Source of the DNA: Aminivibrio sp.
GTDB taxonomy: Bacteria; Synergistota; Synergistia; Synergistales; Aminobacteriaceae
Reading direction: 5' to 3'
NCBI GenBank assembly: GCA_018057035.1
Contig: JAGPEN010000001.1
Span: 29,599-93,598, forward strand
DNA length: 64,000 nucleotides
The notes below the pieces were generated by a model that was not told where the DNA came from, ran no database searches, and worked only from the letters and a program-made list of their open reading frames with translations. This document shows, one piece after another, positions 42,544-53,507 of the stretch (the first letter of the stretch is position 1; every line of letters starts with the position of its first letter). Made by a program: the position numbers and the translations under genes.

Positions 42544-42602
42544 ATTGAGATTACCATGAAGGCGGAGACCGTTCTCCGCCTTTTTCTTTTTGGGAGGCAG
42601 GC

Positions 42603-44003
42603 ATGGATACAATGGAGCAATCTCCCCGTCCCGACATCCCATTCGAGTATTCTCTTGCCCGTCTGAAAAAAGAATTCACAACGACCGGCAACTCGCAGGG
42701 CTGGATGCATACGGAAGCCCCCCTTCTGCTTGCCGTTTCGGGCGGAAGCGATTCCATGGCCATGCTCTGGCTCTTCTCCACGTTCCGAAACACAAACCTG
42801 GTCGTTGCCCACCTTGACCATGGAATTCGCGGGGAAGAGGGAAAGGAAGACGCCCGGTTCGTCTCTTCCATGGCGGCCCGGTTTGGGTTCAGGTGCATCA
42901 GTGAGTCTCTTCCTGTTCCGTCTCTTCTGCAAAAAGGAGAATCCCTTGAAGACGGCGCACGAAGAATCAGGTACCGTTTCCTGGAAGAAACCGGAAAGGC
43001 TCTCGGTGCCTGGGGCATTGGAATCGCTCATACGAAAGACGACTCGGCGGAAACTTTTTTGCACAACCTGTTTCGTGGAACAGGGGTCCGAGGGCTTGCG
43101 GGTATCCCGGAGAAACGGGGCTTCATTTTCCGCCCTCTCCTGCAATACACCAGAGAGTACCTCCGTGAGCTTCTCAGCTGGTATGGCATACCGTGGCGGG
43201 AGGATTCCACCAACGAGGACACGGCTTACCTGAGAAACAAAATCAGGACCGTTCTCATTCCGTTTATTGAAAGAGAAGTCAACAGTTCCGCCAGGAAACA
43301 CATTCTCGGTACGGCGGGCGATATTGCGTTTTTCAGCGGCCAGGAGGAAAAGCTGCAGAAGTCCCTTCTCCGCCTCGCCTCAGTATCGCTGCCCTTTTGT
43401 TCGTATGCCTGCCCGATCTCGTTCCTGAGAAGCCTGGACGATGAAACGGCAGCCGTTTTTCTTCGCGGAACAGGCCGGATTCTCGGCCTGAAAGTCCTTT
43501 CCCGGGACAGGACGGAAACTCTCGTGGCCCTTCTCAAGACAGACGGCCCCTGGTGCTTCCAATGGCAGAGCAGCATGTATGTTTTCTGCAGTTTCCCCTA
43601 TGTTACCTGGGTAGACCCTGTTATACTTAACCAGTCGGATCCCTCGGGATTGACACTACATCTTGAAGGAAGCTCCGGTATTTTTGAATGGAATAAGTGG
43701 GAGTTTTCATGGAAACGGGAGGCGGCGGAGAAGGTGTCGGCCGGATGGATGAAAGCGGTTCTTCCCTGGACCGGTGCAGTTCAGCTGTTTTCCCTTTCGG
43801 AACTGCAGAAATACAGAGATACCTGGGCTCCACGCTGGGGAAGGCACATTTTTCCTGTGCTCCGCTCCGGTTCCTTCGATTGGATTCCATTCTGGGGAAG
43901 ACGGTTCTCCGGGAGCATGAATACCTCTGGAGCTCAATTAGTAGTCATTCGGTCAAGGATTCATCATTTAACTGCTGAAAAGGGGAAAGACGATGGAGTA
44001 TAA
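42603..44003 (+). CDS. tilS: tRNA(Ile)-lysidine synthase
   Basis: TilS converts C34 of CAT-anticodon tRNA-Ile to lysidine using ATP and lysine. The 466-residue PP-loop protein has LLAVSGGSDSMAML (PP-loop 46-51), VAHLDHGIRGEE, a GIGIAHTKDDSAETFL motif and the RPLL...REYL region with EDSTNEDTAYLRNKIR. It lies just after a tRNA cluster and overlaps hpt by 11 bases; tilS-hpt-ftsH is a conserved order. Confidence 0.94.
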   Translation: MDTMEQSPRPDIPFEYSLARLKKEFTTTGNSQGWMHTEAPLLLAVSGGSDSMAMLWLFSTFRNTNLVVAHLDHGIRGEEGKEDARFVSSMAARFGFRCISESLPVPSLLQKGESLEDGARRIRYRFLEETGKALGAWGIGIAHTKDDSAETFLHNLFRGTGVRGLAGIPEKRGFIFRPLLQYTREYLRELLSWYGIPWREDSTNEDTAYLRNKIRTVLIPFIEREVNSSARKHILGTAGDIAFFSGQEEKLQKSLLRLASVSLPFCSYACPISFLRSLDDETAAVFLRGTGRILGLKVLSRDRTETLVALLKTDGPWCFQWQSSMYVFCSFPYVTWVDPVILNQSDPSGLTLHLEGSSGIFEWNKWEFSWKREAAEKVSAGWMKAVLPWTGAVQLFSLSELQKYRDTWAPRWGRHIFPVLRSGSFDWIPFWGRRFSGSMNTSGAQLVVIRSRIHHLTAEKGKDDGV

Positions 44004-44547
44004 GGTTTCGGATGTCCTGATCCCGAAAGAGGAAATCGGAAAACGGGTTGCCGAGCTGGGGGCACAGATCGCCGGAGATTACGAAGGGAAGGAACTCGTC
44101 GTCGTCGGCATACTGAAAGGTGCGGTCGTATTCATGGCTGACCTGGTCCGGAACATCCCCCCGTCGGTGGACATTTCCCTTGATTTTATGGCGGTTTCCT
44201 CCTACGGGGATTCCACGAAAACAAGCGGGATCGTCAGGATAGTGAAAGATCTGGACAGCAGCATAAAAGACAAAAATGTCCTTATCGTCGAGGACATAGT
44301 TGACACGGGACTGACTCTGTCCTATCTTGTCAAGCTGATGCATGAGAGGCAGCCGGGAAGCGTCCGGGTATGCGCCCTTCTCGACAAGGAGGAACGGCGG
44401 AAGATTCACGTGGATGTGGCCTACAGGGGTTTTTCCATTCCCGACAGGTTTGTTGTGGGCTACGGCCTTGATTACGCGGGCAAATGGAGGAATCTCCCCT
44501 CCGTTCACATTGTTGAGGTTTCAGGAGAATCGAGAGCGGTACTATAA
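43993..44547 (+). CDS. hpt: Hypoxanthine phosphoribosyltransferase
   Basis: Hpt salvages hypoxanthine and guanine with PRPP. The 184-residue protein has GILKGAVVFMADL (39-51), the SSYGDSTKTSG loop and the PRPP-binding VLIVEDIVDTGLTLSYL (motif 100-106), ending in the usual VVGYGLDYAGKWRNLP. The gene starts with ATG inside the tilS end. Confidence 0.95.
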   Translation: MEYKVSDVLIPKEEIGKRVAELGAQIAGDYEGKELVVVGILKGAVVFMADLVRNIPPSVDISLDFMAVSSYGDSTKTSGIVRIVKDLDSSIKDKNVLIVEDIVDTGLTLSYLVKLMHERQPGSVRVCALLDKEERRKIHVDVAYRGFSIPDRFVVGYGLDYAGKWRNLPSVHIVEVSGESRAVL

Positions 44548-44577
44548 ATATCAACCTAGTCAGGAGGCGGCGATAAT

Positions 44578-46494
44578 TTGGGCCGATTGGTAAAAAATCT
44601 CGGATTGTATCTGATTCTCATTGTGCTTGTTGTGAGTCTCGTGAATATTTTCCTTTCTCCCACCCAGGGTCCCCAGCAAATACAGGAGATCGGGTACAGC
44701 ACATTCCTTTCGGAAGTCTCCTCGGGGAGAATCACTACAGTCACTGTCAGGGAAAATTCCATCAAGGGCAAGTTCACCGACGGGAGAGAATTCGTTTCTT
44801 ACGTGGTCGGTGTGGGAGACCTGGCCAAGGAGGTCGCCCAGAAAGGGGTCAATGTGGAGGTGGAGCCTCCGCAGAAGACTCCCTGGTGGGCAAACATGCT
44901 TTCTTCCCTGTTCCCGACGCTGCTGCTCATAGGTGTATGGATCTTTTTTCTCTACAACATGCAGGGCGGCGGCGGCAAGGTGATGAACTTCGCGAAGAGC
45001 AAGGCCAAACTCTTCCTCGACAACCGGCCGAAGGTGACCTTCAATGACGTGGCCGGCTGTGAAGAATCCAAGGAAGAGCTCTCGGAAGTGGTGTACTATT
45101 TGAAAGATCCCAGCCGGTTCACCGCTCTCGGTGCCAAGGTGCCGAAGGGGATCCTCCTTCTTGGACCTCCGGGAACGGGAAAAACCCTCCTTGCCAGGGC
45201 CGCGGCGGGGGAAGCGGATGTTCCCTTCTTCAGCGTGAGCGGTTCCGATTTCGTGGAGATGTTTGTCGGTGTCGGTGCGGCCAGAGTTCGTGATCTTTTC
45301 GAACAGGCACGGAAATATCAGCCCTGCATAATTTTCATCGACGAGATGGACGCTGTCGGAAGACAGCGGGGAGCCGGCCTCGGTGGAGGACACGACGAAC
45401 GGGAGCAGACGCTGAACCAGCTTCTCGTGGAACTCGACGGATTCGATGAATCGACGGGCATCATTCTGATTGCGGCCACCAACAGACCGGATATCCTGGA
45501 TCCCGCACTGCTCCGTCCGGGCAGATTCGATCGTCACATTGTCGTTGACAGACCTGACGTGAAAGGCAGGGAAGCAATCCTGCAGGTTCACGTCCGTGAA
45601 AAGAAGCTCGCTTCCGACGTGGACCTTGAAGTCCTTGCCCGCCGAACCCCGGGGTTTGTCGGCGCGGACCTGGCAAACCTCGTGAACGAGGCGGCCCTGC
45701 TCTCGGCACGGAACGGGGAAAAGGAAATTTCCATGAGGAATTTCGAAGAGGGGATCGACAGGGTCATCGCCGGTCCCGAACGGAAAAGCCGCATCGTGAG
45801 CGAAAAGGAAAAGAAGATCATTGCGTACCATGAAACCGGCCACGCCCTGGTGGCGAAGCTGATACCGTCCTGCGACCTGGTGCACAAGATTTCCATCATT
45901 CCGAGAGGACACATGGCTCTCGGATACACGCTTCAGCTGCCGGAGGAGGATCGCTTCCTCATGTCCCGTTCCGATCTCCTCGACAAGATTTGCGTTCTTC
46001 TCGGCGGAAGAGTGGCCGAAGAACTCCATTTCGGAGACGTCACAACAGGCGCCAGCAACGACCTGGAACGGGCTACCCAGATTGCCAGGCAGATGGTCAC
46101 CGAATTCGGAATGAGTGATAAGCTGGGGCTTGTCAAGCTCGGCCATAAGCACCAGGAAGTGTTCCTCGGGAGGGACATCGGGGAGGAGAAGAACTACAGC
46201 GACGAAGTGGCGTACACCATTGACCAGGAAGTGAAGAAGATCATCGATTCCTGCTATGGCAGAGTCAATCACCTGCTGACAGAAAACGCCGACGAGATGG
46301 CGAAGGTCGCCCAGGTTCTCCTGGAAAAGGAAGTCATCGAAGGAAAGGAACTGACTCTTCTGCTCGGCATGGAAGAGAAAGAGGAGAAAAACGACTCTCC
46401 CGCCGAAAAAGAAAAACCGGAAAGGGAATCTCCCGGAGTGCTTTCCGAAGACAGCCGAACACCGAATGTCCTTGGAGAAGCTCCAGCAGATTAG
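44578..46494 (+). CDS. ftsH: ATP-dependent zinc metalloprotease FtsH
   Basis: FtsH is the membrane-anchored AAA+ protease that degrades membrane and regulatory proteins. The 638-residue protein has TM1 (8-26), a small periplasmic domain, TM2 (108-126), Walker A GPPGTGKT (196-203), the [13 protein letters not shown] region and the zinc motif HETGH (418-422). It starts with TTG after AGGAGGCGG. The C-terminal 45 residues are charged and disordered. FtsH often follows tilS and hpt. Confidence 0.97.
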   Translation: MGRLVKNLGLYLILIVLVVSLVNIFLSPTQGPQQIQEIGYSTFLSEVSSGRITTVTVRENSIKGKFTDGREFVSYVVGVGDLAKEVAQKGVNVEVEPPQKTPWWANMLSSLFPTLLLIGVWIFFLYNMQGGGGKVMNFAKSKAKLFLDNRPKVTFNDVAGCEESKEELSEVVYYLKDPSRFTALGAKVPKGILLLGPPGTGKTLLARAAAGEADVPFFSVSGSDFVEMFVGVGAARVRDLFEQARKYQPCIIFIDEMDAVGRQRGAGLGGGHDEREQTLNQLLVELDGFDESTGIILIAATNRPDILDPALLRPGRFDRHIVVDRPDVKGREAILQVHVREKKLASDVDLEVLARRTPGFVGADLANLVNEAALLSARNGEKEISMRNFEEGIDRVIAGPERKSRIVSEKEKKIIAYHETGHALVAKLIPSCDLVHKISIIPRGHMALGYTLQLPEEDRFLMSRSDLLDKICVLLGGRVAEELHFGDVTTGASNDLERATQIARQMVTEFGMSDKLGLVKLGHKHQEVFLGRDIGEEKNYSDEVAYTIDQEVKKIIDSCYGRVNHLLTENADEMAKVAQVLLEKEVIEGKELTLLLGMEEKEEKNDSPAEKEKPERESPGVLSEDSRTPNVLGEAPAD

Positions 46495-46518
46495 TTTCGG
46501 CAGAAAGAGTGAAAAGAG

Positions 46519-46555
46519 AGGAGCCGGGAGCTTTCCCGGTTCCCTTTTTTCTTTT
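46519..46555 (+). terminator. Terminator after ftsH
   Basis: GAGCCGGGA and TTCCCGGTTC pair around a short GCT loop and are followed by CCTTTTTTCTTTT, 25 bases after the ftsH stop codon. Confidence 0.85.
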
Positions 46556-46586
46556 CCGGGCAGCGGGAAGGAGGCATCTCATTCTT

Positions 46587-48626
46587 ATGAACACGGAAGA
46601 AAGAAAGTTCACCCTGGTTTCTGAATGGGCGCCTTCAGGAGACCAACCCGAAGCCATCCGGCGCCTGTCCGCCGGTGTCGCGGAAAGGCACCGTTTCCAG
46701 ACCCTTCTCGGGGTAACAGGAAGCGGGAAAACCTTTACGGTCGCCAATGTCATCGCCGAAGCAGGCAGGCCCGTTCTCGTGCTCGCCCACAACAAAACCC
46801 TCGCGGCACAACTTTACAGTGAATTCAAGGGATTTTTCCCCCAGAACGCCGTGCATTATTTTGTCAGCTACTACGACTATTACCAGCCCGAGGCCTATGT
46901 TCCCGCAACGGATACCTATATTGAAAAAGACGCTTCGGTCAATGACAGGATCGAACGGCTCCGCCTGGCAGCGACCAAGGCGCTTATTGAACGGCGGGAC
47001 GTCATTGTCGTGGCGAGCGTCTCCTGCATCTACGGGCTCGGACGAAAAGAGACCTATGAAAAGGTCATTTTTCCCTTCGCAGTCGGAGAACGGTGGGAGA
47101 GACGGGCATTCATGGAAAAACTCCTTGAAAACTACTACGAAAGAAACGATTTGGTGGTGGAACAGGGCAGTTTCCGCGCAAGGGGAGACATCATCGAAAT
47201 ATTCCCCGCCTACGGGGAAAACGCTCTCCGGATTTGTTTTTTCGACGACGAAATTGAAAGAATTGAAGAGTTCGACCCCGTTTCGGGAAAGGTAAAGGAG
47301 AGCCTTGCCCACGCTTCGATCTTCCCGGCCCAGCATTACGTGACCGACAGGGATGCCATCGACCGGGCCATCGAACCTATCCGGTCTGAAATGGAGGAAC
47401 AGGCGGCAGCATTCGAAAAGCAGGGAAAGTTTCTCGAAGCCCAGAGAATCCGGATGAGAACCCAATACGATCTTGAAATGCTTCTCGAGACAGGCTACTG
47501 CTCAGGAATTGAAAACTACTCAAGATACCTCGACGGAAGAAATCCGGGAGAACCTCCCGGAACGCTGCTCGATTTCTTTCCTGGCGACTTTCTCCTCGTG
47601 GTGGACGAATCCCACATTACCCTTCCCCAGGTCAGGGGCATGTTCAACGGAGACCGTGCCCGGAAGCTGACCCTGGTGGAAAACGGTTTCCGTCTTCCTT
47701 CCTGCCTTGACAACAGGCCCCTGGAATGGACCGAATTCGAAAAATACATGAAGCAGGCAATTTTCGTTACTGCGACTCCCGGCGATTACGAGTTCCGGGT
47801 ATCTGGGAAAGTGGTGGAGCAGCTCATACGCCCTACCGGCGTCCTTGATCCGGCAGTGGAAGTCCTTCCCGCGAGCGGACAGGTGGACGATCTCATAGGA
47901 CGGCTCAGGGAGATCGCCTCCAGGGGTGAGAGGGCTCTGATAACCACCCTGACAAAAAAATCGTCAGAAGACCTCGCGGAGTATCTTGCCGATCTTCAGT
48001 TCAAGGTGAAGTACATTCACTCCGAGCTCAACACCTTCGAGAGGGCGGAACTCATCAGGGACCTCCGTAACGGCGACATTTCAGTCCTCGTGGGAATCAA
48101 CCTTCTCCGGGAAGGAATGGATCTTCCGGAGGTTTCTCTTGTGGCCATTCTTGATGCCGACAGGGAGGGATTCCTCCGGTCAGAGCGTTCTCTCATCCAG
48201 ATGATGGGCAGGGCGGCGAGGAATACGGCGGGAAAGGTTATACTGTACGCTGACGAAATTACGGACAGCATCCGCAACGCCACTGCCGAGACCGCCCGGA
48301 GGAGGGCTCTGCAGATGAAGTACAATGAAGACCATGGAATAACGCCGGAATCGATCAGGAAAGACGTCATTTCGCTCCTGCCCGAAGAGCTCATGGCCGA
48401 CGCAGGTTCCGGGTATCTCCGGAAAAGGGAAAAGGATAGCCTGGAAGGGATTTCTTCTGCAGAACTTGAAAAGATGATGTGGCAGGCCGTGGAACGGCTT
48501 GATTTTGAGAAGGCGGCCCGGCTCAGGGACATGCTGGCTTCTCTTGAAGGGAAGGAATGGAACCGTGTTGCAATGGATTCAAATAAAAGGGGCAAGGGAA
48601 CACAACCTAAAAAACATCGACGTTGA
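46587..48626 (+). CDS. uvrB: Excinuclease ABC subunit B
   Basis: UvrB is the damage-verifying helicase of nucleotide excision repair. The 679-residue protein has P-loop GVTGSGKT (42-49), the beta-hairpin [12 protein letters not shown] (95-106), helicase motifs DESHITLPQ and [14 protein letters not shown], and the C-terminal UVR motif [22 protein letters not shown] (shown in part) that binds UvrC. I chose the ATG at 46587, after GGAAGGAGG. Its end overlaps uvrA by 62 bases. Confidence 0.97.
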   Translation: MNTEERKFTLVSEWAPSGDQPEAIRRLSAGVAERHRFQTLLGVTGSGKTFTVANVIAEAGRPVLVLAHNKTLAAQLYSEFKGFFPQNAVHYFVSYYDYYQPEAYVPATDTYIEKDASVNDRIERLRLAATKALIERRDVIVVASVSCIYGLGRKETYEKVIFPFAVGERWERRAFMEKLLENYYERNDLVVEQGSFRARGDIIEIFPAYGENALRICFFDDEIERIEEFDPVSGKVKESLAHASIFPAQHYVTDRDAIDRAIEPIRSEMEEQAAAFEKQGKFLEAQRIRMRTQYDLEMLLETGYCSGIENYSRYLDGRNPGEPPGTLLDFFPGDFLLVVDESHITLPQVRGMFNGDRARKLTLVENGFRLPSCLDNRPLEWTEFEKYMKQAIFVTATPGDYEFRVSGKVVEQLIRPTGVLDPAVEVLPASGQVDDLIGRLREIASRGERALITTLTKKSSEDLAEYLADLQFKVKYIHSELNTFERAELIRDLRNGDISVLVGINLLREGMDLPEVSLVAILDADREGFLRSERSLIQMMGRAARNTAGKVILYADEITDSIRNATAETARRRALQMKYNEDHGITPESIRKDVISLLPEELMADAGSGYLRKREKDSLEGISSAELEKMMWQAVERLDFEKAARLRDMLASLEGKEWNRVAMDSNKRGKGTQPKKHRR

Positions 48627-51396
48627 TATCCCGAAAAACAAGCTCGTGGTCATCACCGGACCTTCGGGATCAGGCAAGTCATCTCTCGCTTTCGATACTC
48701 TGTACGCCGAGGGGCAGCGAAGGTATGTAGAATCTCTTTCCGTTTACGCGAGGCAGTTTTTGGGTGTCCAGAACAAACCGGATGTGGACGAAATTTCGGG
48801 GCTTTCTCCGGCCATTTCCATCGAACAGAAGGGGGTGTCCCACAACCCTCGCTCCATTGTCGGAACCGTCACGGAAATTTACGACTATCTCCGGCTGATT
48901 TTCGCCAGGGTGGGGAAACCCCATTGCCCCTCCTGCGGAAAGGAAGTCACGCGCTATTCCCTCGATGAAATAGTGGACATCCTGTTCCGCAGTTTTCCTG
49001 GGGAGAGGGTGGAAATTCTCGCGCCCCTGGTGAGGAGCAAAAAGGGAGAGTACAGGAACCTGCTTTCCCAGACGAGGGACAAGGGATTTCTTCGAGTCAG
49101 GGTCGACGGCTCTGTCCTGTGGCTGGAAGAAGAAATTTCCCTCGACAAGAACAAACGCCATACCATCGAAGTCATAGTTGACAGGCTTCGCATTCAGGAA
49201 GACCGGCGGGGCAGAATTGCCGAAGCCGTGGAGAATGCCCTCACCCTCAGCGGAGGCTACGTGGTGGCAGTTCCTGAAAAGGGAGAAGAGAAGCTGCTCA
49301 CAGAAAATTTCACCTGTCCCTCGTGTGATATTTCTCTGCCCGAAATAGAACCCAGGCTCTTTTCGTTCAACAATCCGTACGGAGCCTGCCCGGACTGTTC
49401 CGGTATAGGCAGCCACCAGTTTTTTTCTGAGGAACTGGCAATCGATCCTGAAAGGTCCCTTGTGGAAGGGGCCATTCTTCCGTGGAAGAAAAAACACTAC
49501 ATGCTGACGAAGCTGGAAAAGTTCGCCGCAAAAAAGGGATGGGATCTCTCCGGATCCTATGGAAAGCTCCCTGAGATTATTAAGGAGTTTATTCTCAGGG
49601 GATCCGATGAACGAATCCCGCTGGTTTTCCGTGACGGCAGAGAAGAGAGATCCTACATGGGGCGCTATGAGGGGCTCCTGCCATGGCTCGACGCAAGGTG
49701 GAAGGAAACGGAATCGGAAGCCGTCCTCGAAGAGCTCGCTACGTACCGGGTGGATGACGAGTGCAAGACCTGCGGGGGACTGAGGCTCAAGCCGGAAGCG
49801 CTGAATGTGAAAGTCCAGGAGTACGGGATCGGGGATTTTGTCTCCATGCCCATCGATGAATTGTGCCACATCCTGGAAAACCTCCCCTTCTCTTCCGGAG
49901 AGGAGCATATCGTGCACCAGGTCCTTCTCGAGACGAGAAAACGCCTCCGTTTTCTCTCCGACGTGGGAGTGGGGTATCTCTCCCTGATTCGCAGAGCAGA
50001 CACCCTCAGCGGTGGAGAAAGCCAGAGAATCAGGCTCGCCACCCAGATCGGATCAAAACTGAGCGGTGTCCTGTACGTGCTGGACGAACCTACCATCGGC
50101 CTTCATTCACGGGATACCGAGAAACTCGTCAGGACTCTCGAATCGATCCGCGACCTCGGCAACACCGTCGTGGTGGTTGAACACGACAGGGAAACCATGA
50201 TGGCCGCCGACTCGATCATCGAGATGGGACCCGGTGCGGGAGAGGGAGGAGGAAATATCGTTTTTGCCGGGGAGTACGAAGAGGCAGTCCGGTCGCCGTT
50301 CCTCACCGGCCCCTATCTTCGGGGTGAATGCAACGGCATCGTCCGGCCGAAGGAGAGAAGGAGGCCCAAAGCCACCCTGACCATAAAAGGAGCCAGGCAC
50401 AACAATCTGAAAGGCATCGATGTGGAGTTCCCGACGGGGCTCTTCATCACGGTAACAGGGGTTTCAGGATCAGGGAAGAGCAGCCTCATCCATGACGTGC
50501 TCTATAAGGGAATGAGACGGCACCTGGACAGGGATTTCCGGGAACGGGCGGGAAACCACAAAAGCATTGAGGGATGGGAGCAATTTCGAAACATCATTCT
50601 CGTCGACCAGAGCCCCATTGGAAGGACTCCACGGTCGAATCCGGCCACTTACACGGGACTGTTCACCCTCATCCGGGAACTGTTCGCCGAACTCCCCGAA
50701 GCGAAGCTGAGGGGATATCTTCCAGGCAGGTTCAGCTTCAACGTGAGGGGGGGACGGTGTGAAGCATGCGGCGGCGGCGGATCCACAAAGGTTTCCATGC
50801 TCTTTCTGCCCGACGTGTACGTTCCCTGCGAGGTCTGCGGGGGCAAACGATACAACAGGGAAACCCTCGAAGTGAAGTTCAAGGGAAAATCCATCTCCGA
50901 CGTGCTGGACATGACAGTGGATGAGGCCCTGCAGTTCTTCAGGGACATCCCGAGAATCGCCTCCAAGCTGAACCTTATTGCCGAAGCGGGGCTTGGTTAT
51001 ATCCAACTCGGCCAATCGGCACTCACCCTCAGCGGAGGGGAGGCCCAGAGAGTAAAGCTGTCCAAGGAACTGAGCAAGAAGTTTTCGGGGCCGACCCTGT
51101 ACCTTCTGGACGAACCGACCACCGGTCTTTTCTACACGGACGTGGAAAAGCTTCTGGTCATCATCAACAAAATCGTTGACCAGGGAAACACGGTCATCCT
51201 CATCGAACACAACCTGGATGTTCTCATGTCCGCGGATTATATTATCGACCTCGGCCCGGAGGGAGGGAACGGAGGAGGACGGCTCGTCGCGGCAGGCACG
51301 CCGGAAGACCTCGTTCACTCTTCCAAAGGCTATACAGCACGGTTCCTCAGGGAGTATTCCGATCAAATCGGTGAAAGGATGAAAAAAAGTGGATAA
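48565..51396 (+). CDS. uvrA: Excinuclease ABC subunit A
   Basis: UvrA is the damage-sensing ABC ATPase of excision repair. The 943-residue protein has two ATPase modules: GPSGSGKSS (32-40) and GVSGSGKSS in the second half, each with a signature ([12 protein letters not shown] and [12 protein letters not shown]) and zinc modules (CPSC...CPSCD and [11 protein letters not shown]...CEVCGG). I place the start at the GTG at 48565 ([18 protein letters not shown]), with AAGGA 8 bases upstream. The deep overlap with uvrB suggests coupled translation. Confidence 0.95.
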   Translation: MLQWIQIKGAREHNLKNIDVDIPKNKLVVITGPSGSGKSSLAFDTLYAEGQRRYVESLSVYARQFLGVQNKPDVDEISGLSPAISIEQKGVSHNPRSIVGTVTEIYDYLRLIFARVGKPHCPSCGKEVTRYSLDEIVDILFRSFPGERVEILAPLVRSKKGEYRNLLSQTRDKGFLRVRVDGSVLWLEEEISLDKNKRHTIEVIVDRLRIQEDRRGRIAEAVENALTLSGGYVVAVPEKGEEKLLTENFTCPSCDISLPEIEPRLFSFNNPYGACPDCSGIGSHQFFSEELAIDPERSLVEGAILPWKKKHYMLTKLEKFAAKKGWDLSGSYGKLPEIIKEFILRGSDERIPLVFRDGREERSYMGRYEGLLPWLDARWKETESEAVLEELATYRVDDECKTCGGLRLKPEALNVKVQEYGIGDFVSMPIDELCHILENLPFSSGEEHIVHQVLLETRKRLRFLSDVGVGYLSLIRRADTLSGGESQRIRLATQIGSKLSGVLYVLDEPTIGLHSRDTEKLVRTLESIRDLGNTVVVVEHDRETMMAADSIIEMGPGAGEGGGNIVFAGEYEEAVRSPFLTGPYLRGECNGIVRPKERRRPKATLTIKGARHNNLKGIDVEFPTGLFITVTGVSGSGKSSLIHDVLYKGMRRHLDRDFRERAGNHKSIEGWEQFRNIILVDQSPIGRTPRSNPATYTGLFTLIRELFAELPEAKLRGYLPGRFSFNVRGGRCEACGGGGSTKVSMLFLPDVYVPCEVCGGKRYNRETLEVKFKGKSISDVLDMTVDEALQFFRDIPRIASKLNLIAEAGLGYIQLGQSALTLSGGEAQRVKLSKELSKKFSGPTLYLLDEPTTGLFYTDVEKLLVIINKIVDQGNTVILIEHNLDVLMSADYIIDLGPEGGNGGGRLVAAGTPEDLVHSSKGYTARFLREYSDQIGERMKKSG

Positions 51397-52225
51397 AATG
51401 GAAAGAAAAGAGGGGAAAAGGCCATCGGGCAGGAGTATCGGTAAAGAAGCCGGTTCCGCCGCACCCCGTTTCGAAAGGAAAAGAAGCGAAGACCTCAACT
51501 GGGGGAGGCAGGTCGTGCTCCAGCTGTTGAAAGAGTCCCCAGACAGGGTCCAGAAAGTCTTCCTCGGAAAAAATGTGAGCGAATCCTTTGCCCGGCAGAT
51601 AAAAACACTGGCGGAAAAAGGCGGGGTAGTGGTCCAGGCTGTCGCACCCGAGGTCCTTTCAGAGATCTGCGGCCCGGTAAACCACCAGGGGGTCGCATGC
51701 AGGAGCAGCGAGGTATCCATGGCCGAGCTCGGGGATTTCCTCTCGTCTCTTCCTTCCGGGGGTCCTCTCCTCGTGGTCGTCCTCGATCACGTCCAGGATC
51801 CCCACAACCTTGGGGCCGTAGCCCGAACGGCTGAAGCGTGCGGTGCAAAAGGAGTCCTCTTTCCCAAGCGCAGGGGAGCCCTCCCCGGGGGCACGGTGGT
51901 CAAGGTGAGCGCAGGGGCGGCACTGCGACTCCCCATGGTGGGTGTGAACAATGTTGTCCAGACGGTCAAGGAACTCCAGGAGTCGGGTTTCTGGACCATA
52001 GGCCTGGACAACAGGATGGGCCGTTCCCTCTGGTCTGAACCCATGCCGGAAAGAACAGCCCTTGTCGTCGGGGCCGAAGGTGAAGGACTGTCAAGGCTTG
52101 TCTCCGATACCTGCGACGAAATAGTCCGGATACCCCTTACGGGTGAAACCGGTTCTTTGAACGCAAGCGTCGCCTGTGCCGTGGGAATGTTCGAATGGGC
52201 CAGGAAATGGGGTCCCCAGTCCTGA
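51389..52225 (+). CDS. rlmB: TrmH/SpoU family RNA 2'-O-methyltransferase (RlmB-like)
   Basis: A 278-residue SPOUT methyltransferase. After a basic 30-residue leader comes a substrate-binding L30e-like domain, then SPOUT motifs 1 (HNLGAVARTAEACG), 2 (VVGAEGEGLS) and 3 (IPLTGETGSLNASVACAV), matching RlmB, which methylates G2251 in 23S rRNA. The exact target (G2251 or another site) cannot be fixed by sequence reading. It starts with GTG overlapping the uvrA end by 8 bases. Confidence 0.85.
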   Translation: MDKMERKEGKRPSGRSIGKEAGSAAPRFERKRSEDLNWGRQVVLQLLKESPDRVQKVFLGKNVSESFARQIKTLAEKGGVVVQAVAPEVLSEICGPVNHQGVACRSSEVSMAELGDFLSSLPSGGPLLVVVLDHVQDPHNLGAVARTAEACGAKGVLFPKRRGALPGGTVVKVSAGAALRLPMVGVNNVVQTVKELQESGFWTIGLDNRMGRSLWSEPMPERTALVVGAEGEGLSRLVSDTCDEIVRIPLTGETGSLNASVACAVGMFEWARKWGPQS

Positions 52226-52269
52226 GAAAAACCTTCGCCGCCGCACCGGTTCCCTGAACTGCATCGAAA

Positions 52270-52306
52270 CGGGGAACGGCTCCAGTCCAAGGGCAGCCGT
52301 TCCCCG
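52270..52306. terminator. Hairpin between rlmB and the ocd-family gene
   Basis: CGGGGAACGGCT (52270-52281) pairs perfectly with AGCCGTTCCCCG (52295-52306). It lies between two convergent stops and is GC-rich, but T-runs are weak on both sides. Confidence 0.6.
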
Positions 52307-52324
52307 GTCTTTCGGAAGAGGAGG

Positions 52325-53302
52325 TTACAGATCGAAATATATGCCGTTTCCCGTCGATTTTCCCCTCTCCAGCAAGGTTTTCGCGGCGTATAGATCGAAC
52401 ACCGAAAGCCCGACGGATTTGAAGAAAACTGTTCCTGAACCGGATGCCTCCTTTTTTTCCGCAAGGAGGAGATCCGAAAGGGGACGGATGATTTCTTTCG
52501 AAAACACTCCCCTTGAAAGCGGGCTGATGAGATCTCCCGTTTCCGAGAGAGCATGCTCCGTATCGACATACACCTGCCCCGCTTCCGCGAAAAGGGCATC
52601 GGGGTATTCCCTTATCTCCGGCGTATAGGAGCCGATGCCGATGATGCACTTGCCTCCGGAAAAGAGACGCCTGTCATCAGGAAAAACCGGCGATTTCGCC
52701 GTTGTCGCGGTAATGATCACATCGGAAGAAAGGGCAAGCTCCGCAGCATCCCTGCACGGGGAAACGGTAATGCCAGGCAGATCTTTTGCGAGCCTTTCGG
52801 CAGCTCTTTCAGCACTCTCCGGGAGGGCGTCGAAAATACGGACCTCTGAAAAGGAACGAACCTCGCAGGCGAACCGGACCTGCCAGTATCCCTGGGTTCC
52901 CGCCCCGGCAAGGCCAAGGGACCGTACATCTTTTCGCGCAAGGGCGCGCACCGCAGCACCGCCCACCGATCCCGTTCTCAGGGCGGTCAGCGTTCTTCCG
53001 TCCAAAAGCGCAAGGGGAGCGCCGTCCGTCCCGTCGAAAAGGAGTACAAGGCCGTTCAGAAAAGGCCGGGAACGGGCTGGATTGTCGGGAAAGATCGTGA
53101 GAGCTTTCAGGCCCCAGAGGTCATCCGCAAGACAGGGCATGAGAAGGAGAGAATTTTTATCTCTGAGAACCGCAGTCCTCAGGGGAACTGTGACGGCTCC
53201 ATCCTTCTCGCAAGCGGCCGCTTTCATGGCATCTTCGGCGGCATCCATCATTCCGGGAAAAGAGAAACAGGAAAGCATGTGGCTGCTGTTCATAAGAAAC
53301 AT
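52325..53302 (-). CDS. Ornithine cyclodeaminase/mu-crystallin family protein, possible ketimine reductase
   Basis: A 325-residue Rossmann protein of the OCD/mu-crystallin family. It has GLKALTIFPDNPARSRPFLNG-like substrate segment (the conserved lysine in WGLKAL), DGTDGAPLALLDGRTLTALRTG-like core, the NAD motif GLAGAGTQG, and VDTEHALSETGDL. Known members include ornithine cyclodeaminase, alanine dehydrogenase and delta1-pyrroline-2-carboxylate reductase. Divergent from a flavoprotein set and near a HypD-like enzyme, a pyrroline carboxylate or cyclic ketimine reductase role is plausible. The Shine-Dalgarno is AAAGAGGTGATC. Specificity remains inferred. Confidence 0.82.
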   Translation of the reverse strand: MFLMNSSHMLSCFSFPGMMDAAEDAMKAAACEKDGAVTVPLRTAVLRDKNSLLLMPCLADDLWGLKALTIFPDNPARSRPFLNGLVLLFDGTDGAPLALLDGRTLTALRTGSVGGAAVRALARKDVRSLGLAGAGTQGYWQVRFACEVRSFSEVRIFDALPESAERAAERLAKDLPGITVSPCRDAAELALSSDVIITATTAKSPVFPDDRRLFSGGKCIIGIGSYTPEIREYPDALFAEAGQVYVDTEHALSETGDLISPLSRGVFSKEIIRPLSDLLLAEKKEASGSGTVFFKSVGLSVFDLYAAKTLLERGKSTGNGIYFDL

Positions 53303-53354
53303 ACCGGATCACCTCTTTCTTGAAAATCATTCCACTCTCATGAAAACGCATTCT

Positions 53355-53383
53355 ATTCTATTTCAAATTTTCGTCCGGAGCAA
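53355..53383 (-). promoter_or_regulatory. Probable promoter of the ocd-family gene
   Basis: On the minus strand, TTGCTC (53378-53383) is 17 bases from TAGAAT (53355-53360), about 50 bases before the start codon. A second TAGAAT overlaps at 53350-53355. Confidence 0.45.
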
Positions 53384-53478
53384 AATATCCTGCCTCCCAC
53401 TGAAGAAAGGCGCGTTATCAAAAATCCTTACGAACCATTTGTGAAATAGTTGAATGTGCCCAAAATTTTAACTTATCC

Positions 53479-53507
53479 TTGACAAATTCGATTCCCCGGA
53501 ACACAAT
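53479..53507 (+). promoter_or_regulatory. Probable promoter of the flavoprotein complex operon
   Basis: A perfect TTGACA (53479-53484) is followed after 17 bases by CACAAT (53502-53507), a poor -10. This suggests an activator-dependent promoter. The leader would be about 205 bases. Confidence 0.45.

Noticed and set aside
44560..46272. 570-codon minus-strand frame over ftsH
   Set aside because: It is fully antisense to a clear FtsH, histidine-rich and low in family resemblance; typical of GC-rich complement frames.
48679..49917. Long minus-strand frame over uvrA
   Set aside because: Antisense to the ATPase domain of UvrA; no start signal.
50470..51720. 416-codon minus-strand frame over the 3' part of uvrA
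   Set aside because: Antisense to conserved UvrA motifs and rlmB; no support.
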